Of a stretch of DNA of 64,000 bases, positions 27,665 through 37,629 are shown one piece after another (the stretch's first letter is position 1; each line of letters begins with the position of its first letter). The notes below the pieces were generated by a model. The model did no database searches, was not told the origin of the DNA, and saw nothing but the letters and a program-made list of their open reading frames with translations. Origin of the DNA: Bacillus sp. V3-13 (GTDB taxonomy: Bacteria; Bacillota; Bacilli; Bacillales; Cytobacillaceae); the NCBI RefSeq assembly GCF_002860165.1, contig NZ_PGUZ01000005.1, positions 57,021 through 121,020 of the forward strand, read 5' to 3'. The position numbers and the translations under genes were made by a program.

Positions 27665-30600
27665 TCAGATCCTATGGATCGTAAACTCGAATTCCATGTC
27701 CTGATCAGCTTGAATTAGGTGTTCTTGGTGAACCGGTGCACCCCAACTGTCGTCTCCGCCGACGCCCATCTGCCTGCCAGCTACGGTAATAACCGTATAA
27801 TGTATATTCGGCAGCTCATAATGATGCTGGGCATGCTCGATCTCGAATGCCGTGTACGGTGAAATAGTGCACTCCAGCGGATCAGCAACAGAAGTAATTT
27901 TTATCCCCTGTCCGTTACGATTCGTAACACTTACTCGGCGGACCCCGGTACGGTTGCCAGATTCTTGTGGCATGACATAGCCGGATACATTGTCGGACAC
28001 CTGGTTTTTAAAGATACCGAGCCTTGCTCCCATCGAGCGGTCCGAGTAATTCTCTTCGGGACCCATAGCATACCATTCAAGTTGGTCATAATCGGCTGGA
28101 ACCTTGAAGGATACCGCAAAAATCGGCATCTGTGGAAGATTGTCCGCACCATGATATACCGACTTAACACCCACGCTGCCATCCGGATAAACGGTGTAAC
28201 AAACCTTAACCTCTACTTCATCACTAATCGAAAATTTATAGGTAAAGGCAATGCTCACTCGACCCTTCTCTTCCTTGACAGCAATCCCAACACATTTGCG
28301 CGCCAAACTGGCTGCGTACCAGCATCCCGAATGGAAGCCTTGAGAATAACCTCTATCATTATCGGTAGTGGCCCTCCAGAAAAGCGGTGACGGAGGAACA
28401 GAAATCATCTCTTTACCCGCATAGTTCAGCGATATGAGGCTTCCCACCTGCTTTGAGAACATGATCGTGAAATCTCTGCCGTGTACTCCAATATTGACAT
28501 CACCGTGTACAACCCTTAAATCTCCGTCAATAAGGCCTGACTCCTCTAATCCTTGTGTTTCTTCTTGAAACACGAGCTGTCCGAACGCAACTTCAAAACC
28601 AGCATCCGCCCACAGCTTGTTTTCTTTCAGCTTGAAAGAGGTATGAATGCAATACTCACCAGAATTGCTTGCTATTCCGTCCGGCCATGTAAACTCAACC
28701 CGTCCTTGGCTCTGCGGTGCCACTGCCACTTTCAGCTTATTTCGATATAATTCCTTGCCCTCAAGGAACAATATATATTCCAAATCATAATCGGCCGTAT
28801 CAGAGAAAAGGCTATCGTTCTTAATGGTTACGCCACTCCGATCCGGTACCAGCTTGAAGTTCTGGTACAAATACTTTACTTCCTGCATCTTTGGGGATAG
28901 CTCTCGATTCGCGTACACGATGCCATTTGTACAAAAGCCGTAATCAGTAGGACGATCTCCAAAATCTCCGCCATAGGCCAGGAATTCGTTTCCGTAACGA
29001 TCCTTGTCGATAATGGACTGATCAATATAGTCCCAGATAAAACCACCTTGATACATTGGATACTTCCATTCTAAATCTGTATATTTGTACATTCCTCCAA
29101 GCGAATTTCCCATCGCATGCATGTATTCGCAGCTGATATAAGGTTTTTCCGGGTTTTCCGTTAAATATTTCTCGATATCTGCAGGCTTTGCATACATGCG
29201 GCTTTCCATATCGCTCGTTTCGTTATAGGCGCGTGCGTGGAATACCCCCTCATAATGGACAAGACGGCTCGGATCAACCCTCTTGAAATATTTGGAGACA
29301 TTAAGAATCACTTCACCTGCGTAGGATTCATTACCGCAGGACCAAATCAGGATGGAAGGGTGATTCTTGTCACGTTCAAACATCGATACAGCCCTGTCCA
29401 TGACTATATTCTCCCATTCTGGCTTATTCCCGGGAATGTTCCATAAGGGCTCGACCGCGCCCATTTTTTGCCATGATCCATGAGTTTCCAGGTTCATTTC
29501 ATCGATGATATAAATGCCGTATTCGTCGCATAACTCGTACCAATAAGTTTGGTTCGGATAGTGAGAGGTACGGACAGCGTTAATGTTATGACGCTTCAGT
29601 GTTTTAATATCCCACAGCATGTCTTCCTTCGTAATCGCGCGACCTTTGCGGCAATTGAATTCATGGCGATTGACACCTTTAAAAACAATCCGTTCACCAT
29701 TAAGGCGCATGATCTTGTCCACGAGTTCAAATTTTCTGAAGCCGACTTTCTGCGGCACTACCTCTACCAAACTACCTAATTCGTTATATATTTGAATATA
29801 TAATCCATATAAATAAGGGTTCTCTGCACTCCATAGCTTTGGCCCATCCATTCCCATGGAAACTGTCCATTTCCAGTCAACGAACTCTCCATTTTTTGCA
29901 GCCACTAAACTGCCTTGTGCATCGAACAATTCGGCTACTATTTTTGAAGCCCCAGGAACAGATGACCTAAACTTGAGATCAACGTTAAGCGTCCCTCTCG
30001 TATAAGACGAGTCCAGCTCTGCACGAACATGCAAATCATCGACATGAATCTCCGGTACCGTGTAGAGATAAACATCGCGAAAGATACCTGAAAAGCGCCA
30101 GAAATCCTGGTCCTCGAGCCAGCTGCCTGTGCTTCGCTGGTATACCTCAACCGCCAGCTTATTCTCACCTTCCATCAGGAATGGAGTAAGTTCAAACTCT
30201 GCTGGGGTGAAAGAGTCCTCACTATACCCTACGAACTCTCCATTTAACCACACATAAAAGGCCGACTCCACACCCTGAAAAGAAATAAATAACGGCTTGT
30301 TATACATATGTTCTGGCACTGTAAACATCTTCACATAGCTTCCTACTGGATTGTGATCCACCGGTATTTCCGGTGGTCGAATATCATTGTGTCCGTCCCA
30401 CGGGTACATGGTGTTCACATATTGCGGTTTTCCGTAGCCTTGGAGCTGAATGTGCCCGGGTACTATGATATCTCCCCAGCTTGAGCAATTGAAATCAAGT
30501 CGATAGAATTGCTCCGGACGATTGTCCTGATTGACCGCATAGTTAAATTTCCAGTTTCCATTTAATTCATGACGCATCGTCATTGGAGCAGCGTTTCTTG

Positions 30601-30706
30601 CCTGTTCTATCGTCTCATAGTACTGATGGTCTGAATGGGCAGGAAGACGATTAACAGCAAACACATTCAGATCCGTAAGCCAGCTTAAACTTGGAACTGC
30701 TGTCAT
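27665..30706 (-). CDS. lacZ: Beta-galactosidase LacZ, GH2
   Basis: 1013 residues from the ATG at 30704-30706, about 10 nt after AAGGA; a GTG three codons upstream sits against the RBS. Domain order is that of E. coli-type LacZ: sugar-binding domain (NGEFVGYSEDSFTPAEF, then VYQRSTGSWLEDQDFWR), immunoglobulin-like domain, GH2 barrel with the acid/base Glu in WSCGNESYAG and the nucleophile Glu in YISCEYMHAMGNS, then a small C-terminal domain with the YGPEENY-like motif AMGPEENYSDR. Cytoplasmic hydrolysis of beta-galactosides such as lactose. Within the galactoside operon. Confidence 0.96.
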   Translation of the reverse strand: MTAVPSLSWLTDLNVFAVNRLPAHSDHQYYETIEQARNAAPMTMRHELNGNWKFNYAVNQDNRPEQFYRLDFNCSSWGDIIVPGHIQLQGYGKPQYVNTMYPWDGHNDIRPPEIPVDHNPVGSYVKMFTVPEHMYNKPLFISFQGVESAFYVWLNGEFVGYSEDSFTPAEFELTPFLMEGENKLAVEVYQRSTGSWLEDQDFWRFSGIFRDVYLYTVPEIHVDDLHVRAELDSSYTRGTLNVDLKFRSSVPGASKIVAELFDAQGSLVAAKNGEFVDWKWTVSMGMDGPKLWSAENPYLYGLYIQIYNELGSLVEVVPQKVGFRKFELVDKIMRLNGERIVFKGVNRHEFNCRKGRAITKEDMLWDIKTLKRHNINAVRTSHYPNQTYWYELCDEYGIYIIDEMNLETHGSWQKMGAVEPLWNIPGNKPEWENIVMDRAVSMFERDKNHPSILIWSCGNESYAGEVILNVSKYFKRVDPSRLVHYEGVFHARAYNETSDMESRMYAKPADIEKYLTENPEKPYISCEYMHAMGNSLGGMYKYTDLEWKYPMYQGGFIWDYIDQSIIDKDRYGNEFLAYGGDFGDRPTDYGFCTNGIVYANRELSPKMQEVKYLYQNFKLVPDRSGVTIKNDSLFSDTADYDLEYILFLEGKELYRNKLKVAVAPQSQGRVEFTWPDGIASNSGEYCIHTSFKLKENKLWADAGFEVAFGQLVFQEETQGLEESGLIDGDLRVVHGDVNIGVHGRDFTIMFSKQVGSLISLNYAGKEMISVPPSPLFWRATTDNDRGYSQGFHSGCWYAASLARKCVGIAVKEEKGRVSIAFTYKFSISDEVEVKVCYTVYPDGSVGVKSVYHGADNLPQMPIFAVSFKVPADYDQLEWYAMGPEENYSDRSMGARLGIFKNQVSDNVSGYVMPQESGNRTGVRRVSVTNRNGQGIKITSVADPLECTISPYTAFEIEHAQHHYELPNIHYTVITVAGRQMGVGGDDSWGAPVHQEHLIQADQDMEFEFTIHRI

Positions 30707-30743
30707 ATTTATCACATCCTTACTTCTCTGAATTTTTCTGGTG

Positions 30744-31568
30744 TTATTTAACAGACCCCATCATGCCTGCAACGAAATGCTTTTGCATAACGAAGAATAT
30801 AAGTGCTGCTGGAAGGGTTGCAATGACGATCGCTGTCATAATGACTCCAAAGTCGGGAGCGTAGCTGGATCCAAGGTTGGATATGAGTAACGGAATTGTC
30901 TGATTTTCAGGAGACTGTAAAACAACAAGCGGCCATAAGTAACTGTTCCAACTAGCCATGAACGTAATGATTGCTGCTGCCGCATAGGTTGTCTTCATCG
31001 TAGGAACATAAATCCTGAAAAAAATACCCAGCTCGGATAAGCCATCGATCCGGCCCGCTTCGAGTATATCCTTCGGGAACATCTTTGTGCTTTGTCTGAA
31101 AAAAAAGATCAGAAAAGCGGTTGTAACTGTCGGTAAAATAACGGCTGTAAGTGTATCGATACCAATCATAGGAACCGTTTGTGAAATGGTTCCAAACATC
31201 CGAAATAACGGTACCATTAAAGCCGCAAAAGGAATCATCATCGAAAGCAGCAGGAAGTTGAACACTACATCTTTGGTTTTGCTTTTAAAAATTTCAAATC
31301 CATAGCCTGCCAGTGATGCGATTAGCATCGCAAGCAGAGTCGTTATAATAGAGATTTTTACCGAATTAATTAATGCAGGTACAAGATCGACTGTATTCAA
31401 CAGATTGTTAAAGTTTTGCATAAAATGGCTTCCTGGCAACAACCTGCCCTGCGTCACATCGACTGACTTGTTCGTCGAGCTTACAATCATCCATAAAAAT
31501 GGAAATGTCGAGATGATCGAAGCGATAATTAGGACTGTATAGATGCATACACGTTTAAGGTTAGTCAT
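30744..31568 (-). CDS. Carbohydrate ABC transporter permease (MalG/AraQ type)
   Basis: 274 residues from the ATG at 31566-31568. Six membrane helices beginning VCIYTVLIIASIISTFPFLW. The EAA loop reads DILEAGRIDGLSELGIFFRI, the CUT1 sugar-permease form. The start overlaps the upstream permease by 8 nt. With its partner it forms the channel for the galactoside importer; the ATPase is not encoded here, so a shared MsmX-type ATPase is likely. Confidence 0.92.
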   Translation of the reverse strand: MTNLKRVCIYTVLIIASIISTFPFLWMIVSSTNKSVDVTQGRLLPGSHFMQNFNNLLNTVDLVPALINSVKISIITTLLAMLIASLAGYGFEIFKSKTKDVVFNFLLLSMMIPFAALMVPLFRMFGTISQTVPMIGIDTLTAVILPTVTTAFLIFFFRQSTKMFPKDILEAGRIDGLSELGIFFRIYVPTMKTTYAAAAIITFMASWNSYLWPLVVLQSPENQTIPLLISNLGSSYAPDFGVIMTAIVIATLPAALIFFVMQKHFVAGMMGSVK

Positions 31569-32484
31569 TTTTATCACCTGCTACTCTGAACTGTATAATT
31601 GAGAAGAAGACAATCATAACCACAATGGCATACGAGACTGTCGCGGCATAGCCAAAGTCAGGGGTATATTTAAATGAAAGGTTGTAGATGTACTGGGAAA
31701 TCGTCATCGTTGCATTGCCCGGTCCACCCTGCGTAATATTCATGACTTCATCAAACAACTGAAGCGTGCCGATAGTTGAAGTTATCGATGTAAACAATAT
31801 GATCGGCTTCAACATCGGTATTGTAATTTTAAAAAATTGTTGAATGGACGATGCCCCATCAATTTTTGCCGCTTCATAAATAGAGTGATCAATGTTTTGA
31901 AGAGCGGATAAATAGAATATCACGTTATAGCCAGTCCATCGCCATGTAATGGCAATAATAATCGTTACTTTTGCCCAAAAAGGATCTGTAAGCCATTGAA
32001 TCGGCTCTGAAATAAGAGAGAGTTTCATCAGCATGATGTTAATGATGCCATCCTGCCCAAACAAATATTTGAAGATGACCGAATATGCAACAAGCGAGGT
32101 CACACATGGTAAAAATATCGCTGTTCGAAAGAAACCCTTCAGCTTCAGTGTTTTATTATTCAACATTACGGATAGAAACAAGGCAAGAATGATCATTATC
32201 GGTACTTGAATGATAAGATAAATAACTGTATTTTTTACTGTAGTTAGGAACGTTGGATCATTAAGTAAACGCGCATAATTGTCGAGACCGATAAATTTTA
32301 GATTTGTGCCGGTACCTGATTGAAAAGACAAGATTAAGGCCTGAATCATCGGGTAGAAATAAAACAAGCATATCATCACAGCAGCGATTGTAATAAAAGA
32401 CCATCCAATCACAGTGTTTTTCACTCGAAGGTTACGGTTGAATTTTGCCATTTGCAGACTCTGGTTGGCTTTTGCTGGAATCAC
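31561..32484 (-). CDS. Carbohydrate ABC transporter permease (MalF type)
   Basis: 307 residues from GTG at 32484, 10 nt after AAGGAG. An ATG two bases upstream is followed at once by TGA and cannot serve. Six membrane helices; the EAA loop reads IYEAAKIDGASSIQQFFKI, typical of CUT1 importers of oligosaccharides. It overlaps the next permease gene by 8 nt. The 164 nt between it and the binding-protein gene hold only a weak hairpin. Confidence 0.92.
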   Translation of the reverse strand: MIPAKANQSLQMAKFNRNLRVKNTVIGWSFITIAAVMICLFYFYPMIQALILSFQSGTGTNLKFIGLDNYARLLNDPTFLTTVKNTVIYLIIQVPIMIILALFLSVMLNNKTLKLKGFFRTAIFLPCVTSLVAYSVIFKYLFGQDGIINIMLMKLSLISEPIQWLTDPFWAKVTIIIAITWRWTGYNVIFYLSALQNIDHSIYEAAKIDGASSIQQFFKITIPMLKPIILFTSITSTIGTLQLFDEVMNITQGGPGNATMTISQYIYNLSFKYTPDFGYAATVSYAIVVMIVFFSIIQFRVAGDKND

Positions 32485-32648
32485 ATCAAATCAACTCCTT
32501 ACCTTGGCAATAAATGGAAAGAGCCCTGGAACATCTCGCCTGACACATCAGATAGCTTCGTTAAACCGAATAGGAGAAGCCGGCGAAATCCCAAGGCTTA
32601 GATTCTTATAATTTTGTAATAGATGTGGAGGCTTATTAGCTTGCTGTT

Positions 32649-33938
32649 TTATTTAATTTGTTCTTCCGCTTGCTTTTGAGCGTCTTCTAACACTTTATCC
32701 AGATCTTTGCCTTTAAGGTAGTTTTGCATTTCGATAGCTAAAATGTCCTCAACCGCATACGTATGTAAGCCGTAGTTTACTTGAGGAATTTTCTCTGTCC
32801 AATTGGCAAAATCAGAGATGATTTTCTGGCCTCCGAAGAATTCGTCTCCAGCCTTATAAGCCTCGCTGTCAGCGGCTGGTTTGTAAGTACCAATTGCACC
32901 AACTTCTTTGATGAGTTTCTGGTAGAAATCAACGTTTGAGCCAAAAGTCTTTGCCAGAAACTCCGCAGCTTTTTCTTTACCTGGCACATTAAGAACATAC
33001 CAAGAGCTTCCACCTAAGTTAGAGGCATTAACTGAATTTGCATTTTCAGAAAGTCTGGGTAGAGCCACAACTGCCCACTTACCCGATTGTGATTCTTCAG
33101 CCTTTATAGACGGTGTGATCCAGTTACCGGTAGGAACAGTTGCAACATCGCCACTGTTAAATCCTGCTACAAATTGGCTCCAGTCAGAAACAGGCTTCAC
33201 TAAATCTGCATCTAAAATCTCTTTGTAAGTTTTAAATGCTTCCATAAGTGCCTCGTTTCCAGCCAAGTTAGGTGAAACACCATCTTCTTTCAAATACCAT
33301 GAACCGCTTGACTGAATCATCATGCGAAGCAGGCCAAGGTCTTTTGGATCTTGTGTCAGCATTTGTTTTCCTGTTGCTTCCTTTACTTTTTTGCCAATTT
33401 CAATGTACTTCTTCCAGTCAATGTCTTTTAAATCATCCACTGTGTAGCCCGCTTTTTCCAAATAATCCGTTCTAACATAAAGTCCAGTTACCCCTGTATC
33501 GAATGGAAGTCCATAGTTCTTTCCATCCAAGCTGGTAGGTGCCATTTTATATGGAGCAAAATCCTCTGCGTTAAAAGAATCGGTTAATTCATAGAACATG
33601 TCCGGATAAGCCTGAAGGAAACTTTGCGCACGGTAATCCTCAATTAAGACAATGTTCGGTAACCCTTTAATGGTACCTGAGCTTAAGCTGGTATTTAGCT
33701 TTTGGACAATGTCAGCTTGAGCGTTTTCAACGATTTTAATGTTGAGGTCTGGATTTTCAGATTTATATGCTTCTTTTGCCAGATTCATTGCTTTAATATT
33801 AAAATTGGGATCCCATGCCCATACTGTTATTTCATTTGTGTCTTTTACTTCTCCGGAAGTGTCTTTGCTTTTAGACCCGGAAGAACAAGCAGTCAATAAC
33901 AGTATGCTTACTAAAAACAATGCCAGTACTTTTTTCAT
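32649..33938 (-). CDS. Carbohydrate ABC transporter substrate-binding lipoprotein
   Basis: 429 residues from the ATG at 33936-33938, 7 nt after GGGGGG. Lipobox LLLTACSSG near residue 21. The mature part is a family-1 (MalE-like) receptor: EITVWAWDPNFN at the start, YGLPFDTGVTGLYVRTDYL and AVVALPRLSENA further in. It delivers sugar to the two permeases encoded next. Substrate is inferred to be a galactoside or galacto-oligosaccharide from the linked glycosidases. Expression should be subject to catabolite repression through the cre site in its promoter. Confidence 0.93.
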   Translation of the reverse strand: MKKVLALFLVSILLLTACSSGSKSKDTSGEVKDTNEITVWAWDPNFNIKAMNLAKEAYKSENPDLNIKIVENAQADIVQKLNTSLSSGTIKGLPNIVLIEDYRAQSFLQAYPDMFYELTDSFNAEDFAPYKMAPTSLDGKNYGLPFDTGVTGLYVRTDYLEKAGYTVDDLKDIDWKKYIEIGKKVKEATGKQMLTQDPKDLGLLRMMIQSSGSWYLKEDGVSPNLAGNEALMEAFKTYKEILDADLVKPVSDWSQFVAGFNSGDVATVPTGNWITPSIKAEESQSGKWAVVALPRLSENANSVNASNLGGSSWYVLNVPGKEKAAEFLAKTFGSNVDFYQKLIKEVGAIGTYKPAADSEAYKAGDEFFGGQKIISDFANWTEKIPQVNYGLHTYAVEDILAIEMQNYLKGKDLDKVLEDAQKQAEEQIK

Positions 33939-33964
33939 CGATATTCCCCCCAAGTTTGGATAGT

Positions 33965-33994
33965 GTATTATTGAAAGCGCTATCTTACCTGCAA
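33965..33994 (-). promoter_or_regulatory. Promoter of the galactoside transport operon
   Basis: On the minus strand TTGCAG (33989-33994), then 17-18 bp, then ATAATA/TAATAC (33965-33971). The spacer contains the cre site. Confidence 0.6.
33972..33985. promoter_or_regulatory. cre site (CcpA operator)
   Basis: TGAAAGCGCTATCT fits the Bacillus consensus TGWAARCGYTWNCW at all 14 positions. It lies between the -35 and -10 of the transport operon, a position from which CcpA blocks RNA polymerase. Confidence 0.82.
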
Positions 33995-34121
33995 TTATTA
34001 TGTTAGCACCAGCGGGGGGTTCAGGGTTAGGAAGATATTTCTCTTTTTCTTGTAATATTTTTGTAAAATGAACGCGTTTCCATTTACGGATTTGTACTAT
34101 TTTTAGATTCTATGACTATTC

Positions 34122-35894
34122 TTATATCGTATTGATTGGAAGTACGATTCGGACCTTTGTCCCTTCTCCCAGCTCGCTGATGATCTTCACTCCATACTGT
34201 TCACCGTAAATGAGCTGAATTCGTTCATGTACATTCCGTACACCGATTCCCGAGAACAGTTGCTGTTTCCGCTTCGTATTAGGGAGCTTGCTGCCTGGCG
34301 TGACTTCCATTCCGTCACCATTATCCACAATCTCGCAAATTAGATTTTTTCCTTCCTGCCACACAAGAACATTAATATAACCCTCTGTCTTGCGGTTGAA
34401 AGCATGAAAGAATGAATTCTCCATAAAAGGCTGTAGGATCAGTTTTGGTATATGGTGTTCCAGACAATCCGGCGAAACGAAATAGTTCACTTTGATCCGA
34501 TTACCGTAACGTTTTTGATTAATTAACACGTAATTTTTTAAGTTATCCAATTCCTGCTTAACAGTAATAGTTTCGCTGACATTGCCAATAGTGTTCTGCA
34601 GCAAGGAAATCAACGCATTAATAGTTGCTTCCGCTTCTTCTTTTCCGCCCTGCTGAACCATGAATTTGATGGAGGTCAGCGTATTGTATAAGAAATGTGG
34701 ATTAATTTGTTGCTGCAGTGCAGCCAGTTCCGCATTACGTTTTTGCTTTTGGGTGAGCATTAGTTGCTCTACATACTCATGTAGCTCATCGAGCATAGAG
34801 TTAAAGGCTTTCCCGATTTGCCTTGTTTCATATGTACCAGTGACAGAAACATATTGGTGGAAATCGTATTTCGATACGTTGGCAATTTGCTTTACGAGTC
34901 TCGATAAAGAATTCGTCAGTCTCCTTGAGGCGAGAAACACAATAATAAGCGCCACAAAGACGATCCCCATAGAAATGAGCACTATCTCTTTCTTATCGAT
35001 TAAATCTCCGATTGCTATTTGCTTGTCAATGATATTGAACAGGTACATATCGAAAGATGGGAGATATTCCATAAAAATGATCTGGTCCTTGTCCAGGAAA
35101 TTTTCTATGATGTAATGGTCTGGATTGTCTTTTATTTTTTCAGCGTAATGCAGAAAATCCTCTGACTTTTTCCCGATGAGCTCAGTTCTGTTGCTTGAGA
35201 CAATGACTCCTAACTTGTTCACTACAAAAACGTCATTGCCTGGGTTTGTATAATTGGTGTAGAACTTTCTGAATTCACTTTCTTGAATAGCGAAATACAT
35301 GGATCCATAGACTGTTCCGGAGATACGTTCCATTAACGCCCTGGAAGCAACAATGAAGTTTCCATCTCCTATCTCCACGGTTGGATTTGTACGGTGGTCA
35401 TACTGATACATTAGCTGCTTCGGTTCATTAAGAGTATTGCTGGTAAGTACACTCGTCTTCAACTCTTCATCTGATATTGGCCAGTAAGTGCGATCCGTCG
35501 CGTAGCTGATCCCGTTTTTTCCCATGACAAGGATTCCTACCTCATAGGCATCCAAATTTGATTTAATCCGCTTCATCTGTTGGTTCATATTAAAATAAGA
35601 ACTCATTTTCTCTGCATTGGATTGCTCCTCGGTAAGAATTTTCTTTGTATTGCCGCTTTGCAGAAGGTTGTTTGACGCAATGACGATTGAATAGTTAAAC
35701 GACTCAAAGCTTTCTTTTACCTGGTTCATTACTTTGGAGTTGGTGATGCTAAACTTTTCAATGAAAAATTGCTCCGACATGCGAATCGTCGTCCACGTGA
35801 TCGTGAGGGAAACCGTGATAATCATGATAACCGTAATAAGGAACATGATAATAAACAAGTTGTTATGTTTAAAGCGGTCAGGAATAAATCTCAT
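34122..35894 (-). CDS. YesM-family sensor histidine kinase
   Basis: 590 residues. A membrane helix near the N-terminus (LFIIMFLITVIMIITVSLTI) and a second near residue 300 (IVLISMGIVFVALIIVFLA) enclose a large extracellular sensor domain with a dCache-like layout. A HAMP linker follows, then the His_kinase motif QQQINPHFLYNTLTSIKF with the phospho-acceptor His, and a GHKL ATPase domain (ENSFFHAFN, NGDGM, GIGVRNVHERI). YesM-type kinases control carbohydrate genes with an AraC-type partner. That partner is encoded 13 nt upstream. Presumed signal: extracellular galactoside, possibly through the binding protein. Confidence 0.93.
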   Translation of the reverse strand: MRFIPDRFKHNNLFIIMFLITVIMIITVSLTITWTTIRMSEQFFIEKFSITNSKVMNQVKESFESFNYSIVIASNNLLQSGNTKKILTEEQSNAEKMSSYFNMNQQMKRIKSNLDAYEVGILVMGKNGISYATDRTYWPISDEELKTSVLTSNTLNEPKQLMYQYDHRTNPTVEIGDGNFIVASRALMERISGTVYGSMYFAIQESEFRKFYTNYTNPGNDVFVVNKLGVIVSSNRTELIGKKSEDFLHYAEKIKDNPDHYIIENFLDKDQIIFMEYLPSFDMYLFNIIDKQIAIGDLIDKKEIVLISMGIVFVALIIVFLASRRLTNSLSRLVKQIANVSKYDFHQYVSVTGTYETRQIGKAFNSMLDELHEYVEQLMLTQKQKRNAELAALQQQINPHFLYNTLTSIKFMVQQGGKEEAEATINALISLLQNTIGNVSETITVKQELDNLKNYVLINQKRYGNRIKVNYFVSPDCLEHHIPKLILQPFMENSFFHAFNRKTEGYINVLVWQEGKNLICEIVDNGDGMEVTPGSKLPNTKRKQQLFSGIGVRNVHERIQLIYGEQYGVKIISELGEGTKVRIVLPINTI

Positions 35895-35907
35895 ATTTAT
35901 ACCATCT

Positions 35908-37461
35908 CTATCTCAAGTTTTGTTTTCGTCTGTATTGGCTAGGAGACAATCCCTTTATTTTCTTAAATACCTTGCAGAAATAACTGTGATCAGAATAACC
36001 GACCATACCACTGATTTCAGAGATTGATGCTGTACCTTTGATTAGAAGTTTAACCGCCTCTTCAATCCTGACCTTATTCAAATACTCATTGAATCCTTCA
36101 TTATTATTAGCAGAAAAATAGCTTGAGAGATAGGAAGGATTAAAATGAAAATGCGTCGCCACATCTGTAAGGGTAAGCGGCTCTGCATAATGGTCCATAA
36201 CATATTCCATTATCTTCTTCATATTCAGATTTCCTGGGTGATTGTGCATAGACAATATGCATTTGTTCGCTTCCTCAATAAAACGGTCCAATATTATGAC
36301 TGTCTCCCCAGCAGTACGTGCTTCGTCTATGGATTTGAAATAAGAGTACTTGGTATCTTCCAATTCTTTTACATCGTATTCCATATTACTAAGGAGAATG
36401 GAAATGTTAAAAATGATGTTGCCAAAAAAAGCTTTATACTCGAAAACATCCATTGTATAACAACTTGATAATGCTTTAACATGGTCCCGTAAATAGCGGA
36501 AAGCTGAATCAAAGTGCTTACGTTTAAATTCGTCTGTAAACCAATCCAAATTAAAATTTTTGCATTTGGTCGGCTCTGGCAAGTCCTGTTTCATTAAACA
36601 GTGTCTATCGGGAAAATAAAATCGATAGTTCAATAGTTTTAAAAGACTTTCTTCGTAGATGCTGCCTATTTGCGAAAAATCCGCAAACTCCTCGGTCAGA
36701 GCGAAACCAATAACAAGCTCCGGCTCCGCAAGATGGTTGGTAAATTTAATTACCTCGGCCATATCGTTCTTTCTTACATTAATAAGGAATACGATGACAT
36801 TTTGATCGGGGCTAAAGGAATAGTAAGCAACTTGGCTTAATTGCAAATTGAATGCGGTTTCAATTTTCTCCCTTATATTCGATCGAAATTCGCCAGTAAT
36901 TCTAGAAGGGTGATTCTTTAAGTCAACACCCAATAAACAGTAATGACTATATGGAAACATTTTGGATACTGAATCTGTATCGCAAGTTACCTCATATCCT
37001 GAAATCAGCTTATCAATGAGTTGCCCAATAGAAAGATGGCCGTCTATATTCTTATCTATAGGTTGGAACGATGGAATTCTGCTTGCAGCAGTCTTTAACA
37101 CTTTTAAGAGCTCTTGTGCATCAAGCTTCGGCTTTAATATATAATCAACGACACCACTTTGGAAAGTGGACCTTACAAAGTCGAATTCTCCAAAACTGCT
37201 GAGGATGATGATTTCGATATAAGGATATCTTTCCTTGACAATTCTCGTTAATTCTTCCCCATCCATTATGGGCATCACGATATCTGTAATGATGATGTGC
37301 GGATTAGTGCACTCAATTAGTTCAAGTGCTTCTTGACCGTTCGAAGCCTCACCAACGACCAAAAAACCTTCTTGCTCCCAATCAATATAGTGCTTAATGC
37401 CTTGTCTGATTAATATTTCGTCGTCGACAATGAGTACTCTGCATAGTTCCCCAGATGTCAA
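35908..37461 (-). CDS. YesN-family response regulator, AraC-type DNA-binding domain
   Basis: 517 residues from TTG at 37461, 6 nt after GGAGGGG. The receiver domain holds VLIVDDEILIR and the phospho-acceptor Asp60 in HIIITDIVMP, plus the conserved Lys in YILKPK. A middle region of about 270 residues leads to two helix-turn-helix motifs of the AraC class (LTLTDVATHFHFNPSYLSSY, then ISEISGMVGYSDHSYFCKVF). It should activate the adjacent galactoside operon when phosphorylated by the kinase encoded next to it. Confidence 0.93.
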   Translation of the reverse strand: MTSGELCRVLIVDDEILIRQGIKHYIDWEQEGFLVVGEASNGQEALELIECTNPHIIITDIVMPIMDGEELTRIVKERYPYIEIIILSSFGEFDFVRSTFQSGVVDYILKPKLDAQELLKVLKTAASRIPSFQPIDKNIDGHLSIGQLIDKLISGYEVTCDTDSVSKMFPYSHYCLLGVDLKNHPSRITGEFRSNIREKIETAFNLQLSQVAYYSFSPDQNVIVFLINVRKNDMAEVIKFTNHLAEPELVIGFALTEEFADFSQIGSIYEESLLKLLNYRFYFPDRHCLMKQDLPEPTKCKNFNLDWFTDEFKRKHFDSAFRYLRDHVKALSSCYTMDVFEYKAFFGNIIFNISILLSNMEYDVKELEDTKYSYFKSIDEARTAGETVIILDRFIEEANKCILSMHNHPGNLNMKKIMEYVMDHYAEPLTLTDVATHFHFNPSYLSSYFSANNNEGFNEYLNKVRIEEAVKLLIKGTASISEISGMVGYSDHSYFCKVFKKIKGLSPSQYRRKQNLR

Positions 37462-37629
37462 CAGGATCCCCTCCAGTTGGTGACATGTTTAAAATTGGAT
37501 ATTTATTATTTTCTACACAAGGTTTCGAAATTCCTATTAGTTTGTCGGCAATCCTATGAATATGTGAGCAGATCATTCCAATATTGGGTACCAGTCTTGG
37601 AGGGACATTGGAAGAATTTTGTATTCGTT

